A stretch of DNA of 64,000 nucleotides, taken from contig CAJNDS010002440.1 of assembly GCA_905221605.1 (NCBI GenBank), positions 1 to 64,000 on the forward strand, read 5' to 3'. Below are positions 11,640 through 23,717 of this stretch, in pieces; positions within the stretch are counted from its first letter, which is position 1, and every line of letters begins with the position of its first letter. Position numbers and translations under genes: made by a program. This DNA comes from Symbiodinium natans. Lineage: Eukaryota; Sar; Dinophyceae; Suessiales; Symbiodiniaceae. The notes beneath the pieces were generated by a model, which was not told the DNA's origin, ran no database searches, and was given only the letters and a program-made list of their open reading frames with translations.

Positions 11640-13045
11640 TAGAGTTGACGCTTGAGGTGGGGTAGCGGGAGTTTGGGGGCAAGGGCCTGAAACCTGATGA
11701 AGCCCCGGTATTAAGCCCGAAGCTTAACCCCAATGTTGGTACTAAGTTCTATTATCAAGAACCAAGTAAACCCTAAACCCTGAACCCTAAACCCTCAACC
11801 CTAAACCCTGACCTCGAACACCCCAAAAAAAGAGGGCCTGGGACATCACATAGCGGGAGCCGTCCCAGGGGAATGAGAACCACAGCGCCATCCTGAGTGG
11901 GGATTGGGGCATATAGGGCTTGTGGGGTTTAGGGGGTGGGGGGTTTGGGGTTTAGGGTTTAGGGTTTAGCATTTAGGGTTTAGGGTTTAGGGTAGTTTAG
12001 GGTTTAGGGTTTAGGGTCCCCAGAAGCCCTAAACCCTAGACCCTGACCACCCACACCTACGCAAGGCACCAACCCCAACTCCTGGACACCACACCCGTAC
12101 CCGCGCCCCTAAACCCTGTAAACTCTGCAAACTCATAAGCCCTATAAACCCTATAAACCCTATAAACCCTATTAAACCCTAGAGACCATATAAACCCTAT
12201 AAACCCTATAAACCCTAAGTGAAACCCTAAACCCTAAACCCTAAACCATAAACCCTAAACCCTGCAAACCCGACAAACCCGACAAACCCTACAAACCCCA
12301 CAAACCCCACAAACGCTAAACTGACCCCTACCCGGACCTGCCCCAGACGACCCCCTCACACTAGTATAGGGGCCTAGTCTAGATGAACCCCAAACCCTAA
12401 ACCCCAAACCCTAAACCCGAAACCCTCTCCTGACCCTTATGTCCCTCGTAAAGATTGTTGCGGGATCTGTCAGAGCCGTGCCGCGTGAGACCAACGGAGA
12501 AGATCAGCGTCACGGAGAGAGGGTTGAGAGCCAGGGAGAGCCATGCCTTGTTGTTTGTGTTTTGGGTTTTGGGTTTGGGGTTTAGGGTTTAGGGTTTGGG
12601 GTTTAGGGTTTAGAGCTTTCTAGGCGTTTGCACGGCTAGGGGGCCAGTGACCCGAATTTAAGAGCAGACCATCTGGGTGCTTCTTATATCCAACATTATG
12701 GTCCGTGATGACGCGAAATCTCATGGCTACAGTACCACAGAGGGACCATGACTTTTGGATAAAACCCAGGATGCAAGACCTGAGAAAGCGCGGTAAGCAC
12801 TATCCCTAATTCCCTACTAAGGACTGCTAGTATACGGGGGGAACATCCCTAAACCCTAAACCCTAGACCCTAAACCCTAGACCCTAATACCCTAAACTCG
12901 CCTTGAAAGCCCTGTAAGCCCTGTCCCTGTGCTGGTCTCCGCTCCTTCGAGAGCAGTGGCACCCCTGCACCGTCCGAAGCTCATACGGTTAAGGGCTTTA
13001 GGGGGGGTTTAGGGTTTAGGGTTGAGGGTTCAGGGTTTAGGGGAA
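11640..13045. repeat. Mixed telomeric repeats and islets
   Basis: Includes CCCTATAAA-like words at 12115-12330. Islets at 11830-11910, 12320-12370, 12430-12550 and 12615-12845 have no recognised gene. The last contains CCCTACTAAGGACTGCTAGTAT and a GGGGGGAACATCCC end that resembles family III elements. Confidence 0.7.
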
Positions 13046-13047
13046 AG

Positions 13048-13105
13048 GGTTTAGGGTTTAGGGTTTAGGGTTTAGGGTTTAGGGTTTAGGGTTTAGGGTT
13101 TAGGG
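13048..13105 (+). repeat. TTTAGGG array (~8 units)
   Basis: Perfect units. The A-rich islet at 13110-13340 follows, then CCCTAAA at 13335-13410. Confidence 0.9.
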
Positions 13106-13539
13106 TTGAGGGTCCCTAAACCTCCTGCCAACCACAAAACCCAAAAGACCAAACTCTCAAACAAAAATCATCTGGAGCTCCCCCCCCTGAAAAAGAGAGA
13201 AGAAGAAAATGAACCCAAAACCCTACTGAAAAACACTACAAACACCCAAACCCCGACCACTGCAAAGAGCAACCCCCCCCCGTCCCCTCAAAGCAATCCC
13301 GAAACCCTAACTCCACAAACCCAAAACCCTAAACCCTAACCTCTAAACCCTAAACCCTAAACCCTAAACCCCAAACCCCAAACCCTAAACCCTAAACCCT
13401 AAACCACCCTAACCCCAAACCGCAACAAAAAAAGCCTACAAAGATTCTGGGGCCCGCGGCTGTCAGGACCGGGGCGACCTCCCAGAGCCAGACGAAGAGC
13501 GCACGGCGCCTCACCGCCTGCCTGGTTTGGGGGGGCCTA

Positions 13540-13780
13540 GGGTTTAGGGTTTAGGGTTTGGGGTTTAGGGTTCAGGGTTTAGGGTTTAGGGTGTTAGGGT
13601 TTGGGGTTTAGGGTTTAGGGTTTAGGGTTCAGGGTTCAGGGTTCAGGGTTCAGGGTTCAGGGTTTAGGGTTTAGGGTTTAGGGTTCAGGGTTCAGGGTTT
13701 TGGGTTTTAGGGTTTGGGGTTTAGGGTTTAGGGTTTAGGGTTTAGGGTTTAGGGGCTTTGGGGTTTAGGGGTTTCAGGGT
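13540..13780 (+). repeat. TTTAGGG/TTCAGGG mixed array
   Basis: Units TTTAGGG and TTCAGGG are interspersed, with blocks of consecutive TTCAGGG (13626-13660). Degenerate telomere-like words continue to about 14040, followed by CCCTAAA-type fragments. Confidence 0.85.
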
Positions 13781-14426
13781 CTAGGGTGTATCTTTAGGGG
13801 GTTGTCTTACAGCTTAGGGGGTTGAGGGCTAATCTAGGTTAGGGTTTAGAGCCTAGGGGTTGGGGGGTTTGGCTGTGAGGTTAGAGAGGTTTAGGGCTTT
13901 TAATTTGCTGTTTAGGATCTAGGGCTCCGAGCTTATATTGGTTGAAGGTTTGGGGCGTGGGGGTTTGTTGTTTCGGCTCTTGGGGTTTCAAGGGCTTATG
14001 GCTTCTAGTATCTAGGACTTCAAGCTACGAGGTGTCATAGGACACCCTAAACCCTGAAACCCGGCGTAACCCTAGCGTGAACCTCCAACTCCTGACCCAA
14101 ACACCCTGCACCTTGTTCAAGTCCCGTCACGCACTCCCAACCACAATTCAGGGGAGCCTAACCCTAAACCCTAAACCTCATTCCGGAAGAGGTCTTCCAA
14201 GCGGAGGGCTGAGAGGTTTCCTAGGGCTTAATGCGTTCTAGCAAGCTTGCAGCACAGAACCCTAAACCCTAAACCCTAAACCCGAAACCCTGAACCCCTA
14301 TGGCGGAAAGGAAGAAGCTTGCAGCTCCAGAGATCTCCCGGGTTCAACTCACTTCCAAGTTCTCATTTGAATACCACCACGAGTTTAGGGTTTAGGGTTT
14401 AGGGTTCAGGGTTTACGGTTTAGGGT

Positions 14427-14522
14427 TGGGATGCCCCTCCTTATACTAACAGTCCGTAATAGGGATGATAATAGGGGTACGAGAATCCCGATTAAGTCGT
14501 ACTATAAGGGAGAACATCCCAG
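14427..14522. mobile_element. MITE, family III
   Basis: Palindromic ends GGGATG(T/C).CC and GGGA(A)CATCCC enclose ~95 bp with AACAGTCC and AATAGGG. Closely related elements lie at 15166-15262 and 51726-51826. Size, structure and copy number suggest a miniature inverted-repeat transposable element. Confidence 0.65.
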
Positions 14523-14789
14523 CTTTAGGGTTTAGCTGGCTATCCATCAAGGGATGACGACTCGTGTCCCTAAAGTTGTGCCCCCCCCCCCCCAGGTTTC
14601 CCTTAATAGACTCCTAGTATGGCCCTTATATTCCCCTAGGGACCCTTAAAAAGGGTCACCCAAACCCAAGGGTACAACATTAGGGGTCCAAGGTGGAATC
14701 CCAAAAAAAAACGAAAAACCCCAAACCCCTAAACCCGAAACCCCAAAACCCAAACCCTAAACCCTAAACCCCACACCCCAAACCCAAAA

Positions 14790-15160
14790 CCCCAAGGTCC
14801 AGAGGGAATCTTCGGATAGGGACCTGAGTAGAGGGCATGGGGTAGCCTTTCCTCCTGCCTTCCGTACTCCTACCAGGTCTATGAGCTTCTCGATGTGCTT
14901 GCCATCCTCACTAGGATGCCCTCCCCAAGTTCCAACGAACTTCCTTTTCAGAAAGTGGCACTCTCCGCCGGTCCACAAGGTCCTTCAACCGAAACGCTCA
15001 ACCCGGCGTCACCCAGAGATTTGAAGAGCTTGTCTCTTCGCCACGGGCTCAGAGATCAACTCGAAGTCGTCCACCTGCGTGGAGAGTCCCATGATCTTCG
15101 GCGCGATGAACAAAGCCGGAGCTGCCGCATGGCTCTCCAGGTCATGGGATTTAGGGGGGT
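14790..15160 (-). pseudogene. Copia-type reverse transcriptase fragment, frameshifted
   Basis: Three overlapping minus-strand frames carry successive pieces of a Ty1/copia-like reverse transcriptase as I know it from dinoflagellates: STQVDDFELISEP (the VDD catalytic motif; about 15050-15085), then GDAGLSVSVEGPCG (about 14985-15025), then ECHFLKRKFVGT and KHIEKLIDLVG..KATPCP (about 14835-14960). Each junction needs a frame change, and no integrase, protease or LTR is visible, so this is a decayed fragment. Family assignment is from motif memory and order; no search was run. Confidence 0.6.
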
Positions 15161-15165
15161 TGAGT

Positions 15166-15262
15166 TTGGGATGCTTCCCTGTGATACTCACAGTCCTTAG
15201 CAGATTATAGTAGGGGGTAGTATAATTTCCTATCTGTCAGCATAAAGCGGGAACATCCCAAG
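15166..15262. mobile_element. MITE, family III
   Basis: Begins TTTGGGATGCTTCCCT and ends GGGAACATCCCAA; shares the inner ACAGTCCTTA with 51726-51826. It sits just upstream (minus-strand sense) of the reverse transcriptase remnant. Confidence 0.65.
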
Positions 15263-15269
15263 GTTTAGG

Positions 15270-16730
15270 GGTTAGGGTTTATAGGGTTTGGAGGCTTTAG
15301 TCAAGGCCCCTTAGCTTCCCTGAGCTTCCCCTTGGGTTTCCTAAGCTTCCCTCAGGTTCCCGCGCTCTAGTTAAGCCCTAAACCCTACACGCTTACAAAA
15401 CGCCGAAGACTTCAAACCCTAAACATCCAGCCCCAAACCCTAAACCCACAAACGGGGTTCCATGGAGGGGGTGCCATAAATACCCTAAACCCTGAACCCT
15501 AAACCTCCAGCATAAGCCCCCTAAACCCCTGAACCCCTAAATCCTGTAAACCCTAGTATGGCTGCCATGATTACTATTATAATACGAATACGAAACTCTA
15601 AGTAGTATACTACTCAGAGTTTGGGGTTTCGGGGTCTTCGGCCTCTCCCCAAAGAGCGAAAACTCACGGCTCGGGTCGCCCGTCTTGGTCGAGAAGCCTG
15701 GGCTTCACGATGGGCCCCAAAAGGGGTTTAGGGTTTAGGGTTTAGGGTTGAGAGTTCAGGGTTTAGGGTTTGGGCTTGTGGGGTGTGAGGGTTTAGGGCT
15801 TAGGGCTTTCGGGATTCAAGGGTTCAAGGCTTCAAGGGTTTTATGGGCATAACGGCGCAAGGAATCTGTTAAGTTCATCCAGACGTTTCTGCATTATGTA
15901 CAATATCCAATAATCGAACTGATTTTGGGCCAGGGACTGTTTTGGAGTCATATTAAACTATGTTTTGTGTTTTGATGTATATTGGTATTTATGGGTTTGG
16001 TTTACAGCCATCCAAAAGTTTCATTGTTGTCTGTTGATTAAGAAGAAGCCCGGGGGAGGGGGGGGGGGGAGGGGGGTCCTAAACCCTATAAAGAAAAACC
16101 TGAACCCTGAACACTAAACCTTAACACCCGAAAACCCGAAAACCCTAAACGATAAATACCCTAAAACCCTGAATCCCTACACCCTAAACTAAACCCTGCA
16201 CCCGAAACCCCTAGAGCCCCAAAACCATCGGGGGGGTGTTGGAGCAGCGGCCTGGAACCCTAAACCTGAAACCCTAAACCCTAAACCCTAAACCCTAAAC
16301 CCTCAACCCTAAACCCTAAACCCTAAACCCCAACTCTCCCAATCGGGCCTAAGTATGGTCTGCGAAACCATCCCTAGACCGAGCCACTATCTCCCATCGC
16401 CTTCTCCACCCCCTTGGGGATCTTGGGATTCTCAAGGCTTTTGGTTTTAGGGTTAGGGTTGGTCTAGGGTCTAGGGTTTAGGGTTCAGGGTTTAGGGTTT
16501 AGGGCTCGGGTTTAGGGGTTGGGGTTCAAGGACCTGAGGACTCGTGGAGCTCAGCAAATTCTGCGCAACCGGCACCGAACAGGCCCAGCAGCGTACAGTC
16601 TTCACCGTCTCGCGCAGCCAGAACTCGCCCTTCGGCGGTCTTGGGGTTTAATCGGGGTTTAGAGAGGACTTTGTAGGGCAACCTAACCTCCCAGCCCTTT
16701 GCGAAGATTTCTAGGGAACCTAAGGTCTCG
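15270..16730. repeat. Telomeric fragments and islets
   Basis: Short arrays in both orientations. The islet 15840-16060 is AT-rich and free of telomeric words; another islet is 16540-16640. No gene recognised. Confidence 0.7.
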
Positions 16731-16732
16731 GG

Positions 16733-16802
16733 TTTAGGGTTTAGGGTTTAGGGCTTAGGGTTTAGGGTTTAGGGTTTAGGGTTTAGGGTTTAGGGTTTAG
16801 GG
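16733..16802 (+). repeat. TTTAGGG array (~10 units)
   Basis: Near-perfect units. The islets 16805-16990 and 17040-17130 after it hold no recognised gene. Confidence 0.9.
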
Positions 16803-17259
16803 TGAGTACTCCCTGATTCACAGAGAACCAAAAAGGAGGCGCTCCGGGCTGAGTGTGCAGGGTCTGGGGTTTGGGGTTTAGGGTTTTGGGGGGTTGCTTT
16901 AGGGTTTTCGGGGATTTTGGGGTTCTGGGCTTTTGCTTGGGGTTCACAATCTTGGGGGCCTTTTGGAAATCAGGGGTCCGGCGCCCTAGACAAACCCTAA
17001 ACCCCTGAAACCCCAACTAAACCCCTGAAACCCCCCCCCCCCCCCAAAGCCACATTTCTTCCGGCCTGCGCGCGGACGCCCTTTGAGTCGAAGGTATCTA
17101 AGAAGCGGCTCCACCTTCGAAAATCTGTGGAGGGGTTTAGGGTTTGGGGTTTGGGGTTTAGGGTTGAAGGGTTTAATAAAGGGGCCTGAATAGTTTTTTG
17201 TATAACTACAAAGGGACCATAACGGCACATTGTTCGTAATTCGTCCGACCGCTATAGTA

Positions 17260-19110
17260 GGGGTGTCGGGGAGGGGGGGGGGGTAGGGGTTCAGGGCTTG
17301 AGGTGTAGGGTTTAGGATTTAGGGTTTAGGGTAGGGTTTAGGACTTTTCGGGGGTTTTATAGTATTTTAGGGTTTTCGGGTTTTATAAGATTTTAGGCTA
17401 TTAGGGTTTTATACAGGGTTATGGGTTGTAGGGTTTTTGGGATGTAGGGTTTATGCAGGGTTTTGCGTTGTAGGGTTTTAGGCTGTTAGGGTTTGATGTA
17501 GGGTTTGGGGTTTCGGGATGTGGGCTTGGGAATTCTAGGATTTTAGGGTTGATAGTTATGGGGTTGATGTTTTGGGGTTTTGAGGGTTTAGGGCTTCAAG
17601 GGGTTGAGCGTTTAGGGTTTAGGGTGTAGGGTTTAGGGTTTAGGGTTTGGGGTTTAGGGTTTAGGGTTTGGGGTTTAAGGTTTAGGGTTTGGGGTTTAGG
17701 GTTTAGGGTTTAGGGTTTAGGGCTAGAGGGATTAGGGTTTTTGGAGTAGAGCTTGCAGAAACGGCTTGCAGGATTATACCATATACCTAAAAAACCCTAA
17801 ACAGGCATTGCCGGCCCTAAACCCCTGCAACCCGAAACCCTAAACCTAAACCCCTTAAACCCTGAACCCTAAACCCTTAAACACTAAACCCTAAACCCTA
17901 AACCCTTAACCTGAAGGCCGCGGACCTGGAGAGGCCGCTGGTTCGAAGAACTAAGCGCTCGGTCACAACCACTCCTGGCCGAGTTGGGGGGACTCGCGCG
18001 GAGCGCGAAGTTCTGTAGGGTGCAGGGTTTGGCTTAAGGTTGAAGGTTTAGGGTTCAGGGTTTAGGAGTTAGGGTTCAGGGTTTTGGGTTTAGGGTTCAG
18101 GGTCTAGAGTTTTGGGTTTACCTGCTGGTTTTGGGGGTCGAAGAGTTGCGGGGGTGGGGGGTTAAAAAGGGTTGACGGACTTAGGGATGCAGAGCTTTAG
18201 GACATGGAATGCGTTCTGAGCTCTGGGGGCCGTGGGTGCTTTAGCAACTGAAAGCAACAAGCTCGCGTGCAGAGGCAAGCTTCCGGGTTTGGAGTTTTAG
18301 AGGTTTGGGTAGTGTTTGGGGGTTGGGCTTTCGGGTTTGGGCTTGATAGGGTAACATATGAATGCGAACGCACCTTTCCATGTAATCCAGAAATGCGGTT
18401 GCAAACGAGAAGGTGCCGACACGCAACAGAGGCTGCGCTTATCCTGACCCCCGCTGAACCGCGTGTGGGTTATAGGCTTTAAGGTTCAGGGTTTTAGGTT
18501 TGGGGTTTAGGCTGTAAAGTTAAAGGTTTAGGGTACAGGGTTTAAGGTTCGGGGTTTCGGGTTTAGGGTTTTAGGTTTGGGGTTTGGGGGTTAACATGGT
18601 TTGAAGAGCAGTGGACCCAGGATCTGAGCCTCGAGCCCCAAAAGACACTTTTAAGGGTCCCCCTGACATGTAGGTTTGAAGGGCCTTTGTGCTGTGTGGT
18701 GTAGGCTTCCCTACACCCTGAACCCAAAACCCTCAATCCCCATGCGCATCGCTGGATCCGCCCACCTGGTCTTCGGGCATCAGGATACACATGCGAATAG
18801 ATCCATTCCTGAGCGGGCTAGCCGACCCCAAAGCACCCTAAACCCCAAAACCCCAAACCCTAAACCCTAGACCCCAAACCCTAAACCCTAAACCTTAGAA
18901 ACTTAGAACTCTAAACCTTAGCAAGCCCAAACCCTACACCCTAAACCCTAAACCCTCAAGCGGTAGTGAGGCGAATCTCGGGGCCTCCCAGAAACCCTAA
19001 CCCTCAACCCTAAACCCTAAACCCCTAAACCCTAAACCCTAAACCTTCTCTTGGGCACTTCGGGCCTTCAAAAGAAAATCCGAAGCCCTGAGCCCTGAAC
19101 GTCCACAGAG
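17260..19110. repeat. Degenerate telomeric tract and islets
   Basis: Highly diverged GGGTTTTA/TTTAGGG words at 17300-17740, CCCTAAA at 17805-17915, TTTAGGG-like at 18015-18140 and 18480-18600, CCCTAAA at 18835-19050. The islet 18340-18470 has a minus-strand frame with FSFATAFLDYMERCVRIH, coding-like but unidentified. Confidence 0.7.
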
Positions 19111-19117
19111 CCGATAA

Positions 19118-19330
19118 GGTTTAGGGTTTAGGGTCTAGGGTCTAGGGTTTAGGGTTTAGGGTTTAGGGTTTAGGGTTTAGGGTTCAGGGTTTAGGGTTTA
19201 GGGTTTAGGGTTTAGGGTCTAGGTTTTAGGGTTTAGGGTTTGGGGTTTAGGGCTTAGGGCTTAGGGTGTGGGGTTTGGGGTTGGGGTTTGGGGTTTGGGG
19301 TTTGGGGTTTGGGATTTAGGGTTTGGGGCC
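19118..19330 (+). repeat. TTTAGGG then TTTGGGG array
   Basis: TTTAGGG and TCTAGGG units to about 19260, then consecutive TTTGGGG units at 19270-19310. The opposite orientation (CCCTAAA, CCCGAAA) starts at once at 19330. Confidence 0.88.
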
Positions 19331-20312
19331 CCGAAACCCGAAACCCTAAACCCTAAACCCTGAACCCTGAAACCCTAAACCCGAAACCCTGAACATGTTG
19401 TGGCTGCATCTGAAGCAAGCGGCGCTCTTGTTGACTTCTTCGATGCAGTCGGGAACCGTCATGGGCTCCTCGCAGTCTTCAGGGAAGTTTAGGGTTTAGG
19501 GTTTGGGGTTTTAGGGTTGGGGTTTAGGATTTAGGGTTTAGGGCTCAGGGTGTTGGATTTTGAGCTTAGGCTTTAGGATTCTCTGGGTTGGCCGCTAAAA
19601 CCTTTGAAACATATTTGTACACAGGGTCCCTGACAAAAAAAAACCCAAACAGGGAAAAACGCAACATATCCCGACAGCCAACCTAGTTCAAAACCCTGAA
19701 GCCGTCCGGGGCAACCCGCGCACGGAACCCTAAACCCTGAACCCTGAACCCTAAACCCTAAACCCTAAACCCTAAACCCTAAACCGTCTCGACCGGCGGG
19801 CCTCTAAACCCTTCGAGCTGGCATCAAAACGCCGTCCTTCTTAAGCAGCAGCCAGGCCGAAGAATGCCAAGACGCGAGCCATGACTCTCTGGCCCCCCCC
19901 CAAAACAGGGTTTAGGGTTTAGGCTTCAGGGTTTCGGGTTTGGGCCCTAGGCTTGAGGGGTTTTAGAGCTTAGGGCTAGGGGGTCTTAAGGGCAGGCTGT
20001 TTCAGGGCTTTGGACGTAGAGTTTGTTGGCGGCTCTTCCCGCGCGCGCATGGGAATACGCTTGCTCTGCTACGTCGGCGGCAGCGCGGCCCACGGACTTT
20101 CCCCAAAATCCGAAGCTGGAAGGATTAAGGGTTTCGGGGTTTAAGGTTTAGGGTTTAGGGTTTCGGGTTTCGGGTTTTGGGAAAAGGGTTTAAGGTTCCG
20201 GCCTTAAGTAGGGCTTCAGCAACCCTGACAATTCTGATGCTGGGTCTTCCCACACTCTGATTTCCCCGCACAGCCGATGACTCTCATCCACGCAGCCAAA
20301 TATTGAAACTCT

Positions 20313-20401
20313 GGGTTTAGGGTTTAGGGTTTAGGGTTTAGGGTTTAGGGTTTAGGGTTTAGGGTTTAGGGTTTAGGGTTTAGGGTTTAGGGTTTAGGGT
20401 T
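20313..20401 (+). repeat. TTTAGGG array (~12.5 units)
   Basis: Perfect units with abrupt edges. The preceding tract (19480-20310) holds short TTTAGGG/CCCTAAA runs and islets without recognised genes. Confidence 0.93.
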
Positions 20402-20828
20402 CTCCCAAACTGCGAAACTTATACCCTGCCACTAACATAATTAGGGACCTTAGGCACAACACCGGTGCTCGATTTCCTGGGAGCAACCCCTAGAAAAACG
20501 AAAGAGGATACAGCTGGGCAATGCTAGTAAACCCTTACCCCAAAACCCCAAGGCCTAAACCCCAAACCCCTAAACCCTGAAGCCATATGGGGAGGGTGTA
20601 GTCGGTGTAGTATTGCGGGGGACATTACGGGGTCAAGCCCTACCCCCAAACCCTAAAACCATAAGAACCCTAAAACCAGAAAAACCCTAAAACCGAGACA
20701 CCCTAAGCCTTAGTCTCAGGAATGTTTAGGGTTCAGGGTTTAGGGTTCAGGGTTTAGGGTTCAGGGTTCAGGGTTGAGGGTTTAGGGTTTAGGGTTTGGC
20801 GTAGGGTTCTGGGGCGCTTGTGGTTTAA

Positions 20829-21068
20829 TCAATGGGGGCCCACTTCTTTTCTGAGGATGGAAATTGGACTCATAGGTTTAGGGTCTCGGTGGTTCAGGCG
20901 CGCGGCGAGGTACTGTAAGCTTTCAGGGCCCTCGGCCCTGAAAACCTTAAATGAGTACTTCACCCCAAAAAGGCGTCCCTCAAATTTACTGCAGGCAGTA
21001 ACAACCCACACAATCGGGCTTGTCGGAACCCCCAAAAGGGTACACTTATGTTCGGAAAGCCTGAACAC
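20829..21068 (-). CDS. Unidentified ORF in a repeat-like islet
   Basis: The minus strand is open for 79 codons and reads coding-like: LLGVPTSPIVWVVTACSKFE, then RLFGVKYSFKVFRAEGPESL. The plus strand is also open over the same bases, so the reading is uncertain. Telomeric repeats flank it on both sides. No family recognised; it may be a fragment of a dispersed repeat rather than a gene. Confidence 0.3.
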   Translation of the reverse strand: MFRLSEHKCTLLGVPTSPIVWVVTACSKFEGRLFGVKYSFKVFRAEGPESLQYLAARLNHRDPKPMSPISILRKEVGPH

Positions 21069-21136
21069 TAACGTTAACGTTAAGGGGATGAGGGATCGTA
21101 AGTGGAGGGTCTAGGGCTTTTGGGGTTTCAGGCTGA

Positions 21137-21300
21137 GGTTTAGGGTTTAGGGTTTAGGGTTTAGGGTTTAGGGTTTAGGGTTTAGGGTTTAGGGTTTAGG
21201 GTTTAGGGTTTAGGGTTTCGGGTTCCGGGTTTAGGGTTTAGGGTTTAGGATTTAGGGTTTAGGGTTTAAGTTTTTAGGGTTTAGGGTTTAGGGTTTAAGG
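21137..21300 (+). repeat. TTTAGGG array (~11.5 perfect units, then decayed)
   Basis: Perfect to 21217, then TTTCGGG and irregular units. CCCTAAA in the other orientation follows at 21367-21440. Confidence 0.92.
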
Positions 21301-21954
21301 CTATGGTCAGGTTGATAGAGCAGGACCTGAGGCACAGCACCTTTTGCTCAGCGTGCACAATTCACGTAAACCCTAAACCCGAAACCCTAAACCCTAAACC
21401 CTAAACCCTAAACCCTGAACCCTGAACCCTGAACCCTGAACCTCAAGGGACTAAAGGAGGGACCCTTTTCAGGGACCTTAGAAGTTATTTGGAGGGTATT
21501 TAGGCGCTATAGGGACTACATAAGTGCACGGGAATAAGATTAAGGGTTTAGGGTTGAGGGTTTAGGGTTGAGGGTTTAGGGTTTAGGGTTAGGGTTTAGG
21601 GTCCCTCCTTGTTAGCCCTTCCAACAACCCCATAGGCCTAAACTCTACACCCCAACTCCTATATACAACCTGCCTTCTTCGACGTCTGAGCCCTAAACCC
21701 TAAACCCTAAACCGGTGCTCTCACTGACGCCTGCTTTGAAGCCTGGCTAGAAGAGTTTAGGGGTTAGGGTTTACGGGTTTCGGGCTGACGGTTGCTTAAG
21801 AATATTTTGGGGTTTGAGGAGTCAGGGAGTTTACGGCGTGTAAGGGCTTAAGGGAGTTTAAATGGTTCAAGGGATTCAGAGTTCAGGGGTCAAGGGCTTA
21901 AGGTTGTTAAGAGCTCTAGGGGGTTCAGGGTGTAGGGTTTAGGGTTTAGGGCTT

Positions 21955-22027
21955 AGGAAACCCTAAACCCTAAACCCTAAACCCTAAACCCTAAAGCCTA
22001 AACCCTAAACCCTAAACCCTAAACCCC
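21955..22027 (-). repeat. CCCTAAA array (~10 units)
   Basis: Immediately follows a short TTTAGGG run (21926-21957) with no spacer, so the two orientations meet head to head. Confidence 0.9.
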
Positions 22028-22113
22028 GGTTTTAGCATTGAGGGCCTCAGAACTCGATGCCCCAGAGGCTTCGACTTTTTGCCAACTCCAAGTCCAACCT
22101 TCAAGCCCCGAAC

Positions 22114-22185
22114 GGTTTAGGGTTTAGGGTTTAGGGTTTAGGGTTTAGGGTTTAGGGTTTAGGGTTTAGGGTTTAGGGTTTAGGG
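22114..22185 (+). repeat. TTTAGGG array (~10 units)
   Basis: Perfect, then degenerate to 22300. An 85-bp islet separates it from the oppositely oriented array at 21955-22027. Confidence 0.92.
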
Positions 22186-22362
22186 CTTAGGGCTTAGGGT
22201 TTGGGGTTTAGGGTTTGGGGTTTAGGGTTTAGGGTTTAGGGTTTATGGTTGTGGCTTGGGGTTTGGGGCTTCGGGCTTGGGGCTTAGGCTTAGCGTCCTG
22301 TAGAAAGCTTAAGGCTGCGGGCAGAGGAATTAGGGTTGAGGGTAAGGTTTGGGGGACGTCAA

Positions 22363-22420
22363 AGAAACCCTAAACCCTAAACCCTAAACCCTAAACCCTA
22401 AACCCTAAACCCTAAACCCA
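22363..22420 (-). repeat. CCCTAAA array (~8 units)
   Basis: Perfect units. The islet 22420-22475 lies between it and TTTAGGG at 22478-22550. Confidence 0.9.
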
Positions 22421-22862
22421 GGCCTTGGCCAATGCCTGGGGCCGGTGTGGTATGTGGCGGGCACCAGCCTTTCCGATTTTAGGGTTTAGGGTTTAGGGTT
22501 GAGGGTTTAGGGTTTAGGGTGTAGGGTGTAGGGTTCAGGGTTGAGGGTTTGGGCACAATCACCCTAAAACCTAAACCCTAAACCCTGAACCCAACACCTT
22601 AAACCCTAAACCCTAAACCATAAACCCTAGACCCATGCTGGAAGCTGGGGGTTCGGCGGGTCCTGCAGGATTTAGGAGTTCAAGGGTTAAGGTTTCAGGG
22701 TTCAGGGGTTAAGCAAAAGGGCTTGAAAGACTTCGGGGCTTAGGCGTTTTGGCCTAGGGCCCTACCCCTTTTTATGTGTACTTACCTTCGGTTTAGGGTA
22801 CGAGAAAATGGAAGTTGGTATCAAGGGATATCTAGGTGGGCCTAGGGTTTAGGGTGCCCTGA

Positions 22863-22980
22863 ACCCTAAACCCTAAACCCTAAACCCTAAACCCTAAACC
22901 CTAAACCCTAAACCCTAAACCCTAAACCCTAAACCCTAAACCCTAAACCTTAAACCCTGACCCTAAACCCTAAACCCTAA
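22863..22980 (-). repeat. CCCTAAA array (~12 units)
   Basis: Perfect to about 22949 with three irregular units after. Confidence 0.93.
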
Positions 22981-23086
22981 GTTTCCTGTTTAATTTAACG
23001 TTCAGGCCATGGGTTCAGGTGCTAGAGACCGAAGAAGACCCAATTAAGGGGGCCCTATAAACCTCTCAAGGCGTATATAAGTTTGG

Positions 23087-23200
23087 CTAGGCTGCCCAGT
23101 AACCTAGGCTTAAAAAGAGTGCCCGTTTTTGCTTAAAAGGGGTTTACAAGGGAACCTAAACCCCCCAAAAAGGGAATAAGGGTACTACTGGGCATCCTAG
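23087..23200. mobile_element. MITE/introner-like element, family IV
   Basis: Ends CTAGGCTGCCCAGTA and TACTGGGCATCCTAG are near-perfect inverted repeats. The inside has GTGCCCGTTTTTGCTTAAAA, AAGGGAACC and AAGGGAATAAGGG, shared with 2131-2262. Confidence 0.65.
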
Positions 23201-23291
23201 TTGGCCATGGAACATGAACATCGATTCCACGTCCACCCCAGATTAAGGGAGAGCGTTGAGGGTTGCAGGGGTACGCTGCCCTCTGTGCTTC

Positions 23292-23343
23292 GGCCCTAAA
23301 CCCTAAACCCTAAACCCTAAACCCTAAACCCTAAACCCTAATC
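23292..23343 (-). repeat. CCCTAAA array (~7 units)
   Basis: Last telomeric array before paralogue A. The 23345-23640 stretch after it has no telomeric repeats and would be 3' flank of A; it contains AGCTTCTAGGG..ACTAGAAGCT inverted words but no gene that I recognise. Confidence 0.88.
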
Positions 23344-23717
23344 CAAGATCTGGCAGTAAGTGGTCACATCGTGGTCACTTCGCGCCAACTGCTGGTGTCG
23401 GCAGCTTCTAGGGTACCTGGTTCCCTGATTCCCATCCCAAGAACTAGGACAGCCAGCTATACTACGTCGCACTAGAAGCTGTCAAGGTCGTCCGACAAAC
23501 TACATTATATGCCCGAGCCCCTGCTTCGTGACAGCTTTTTTGCAGTTGCTAGGTAGGCGAAACTTCGCTGAACCGCCGTACGAGCACTTGAATTAGACGC
23601 CAGCTCTTCTTGACTGGCCAGGATCCAGCATCCCGCATCTGAGTTGTCCAGATTGCAACGAGCGAGAAACATGCAGGGTTTAGGAATTATAATGTTTAGA
23701 GCATGCGGCAGCTTTGC

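Noticed and set aside
14895-15200. Plus-strand 101-codon ORF
   Set aside because: Antisense to the reverse transcriptase remnant.
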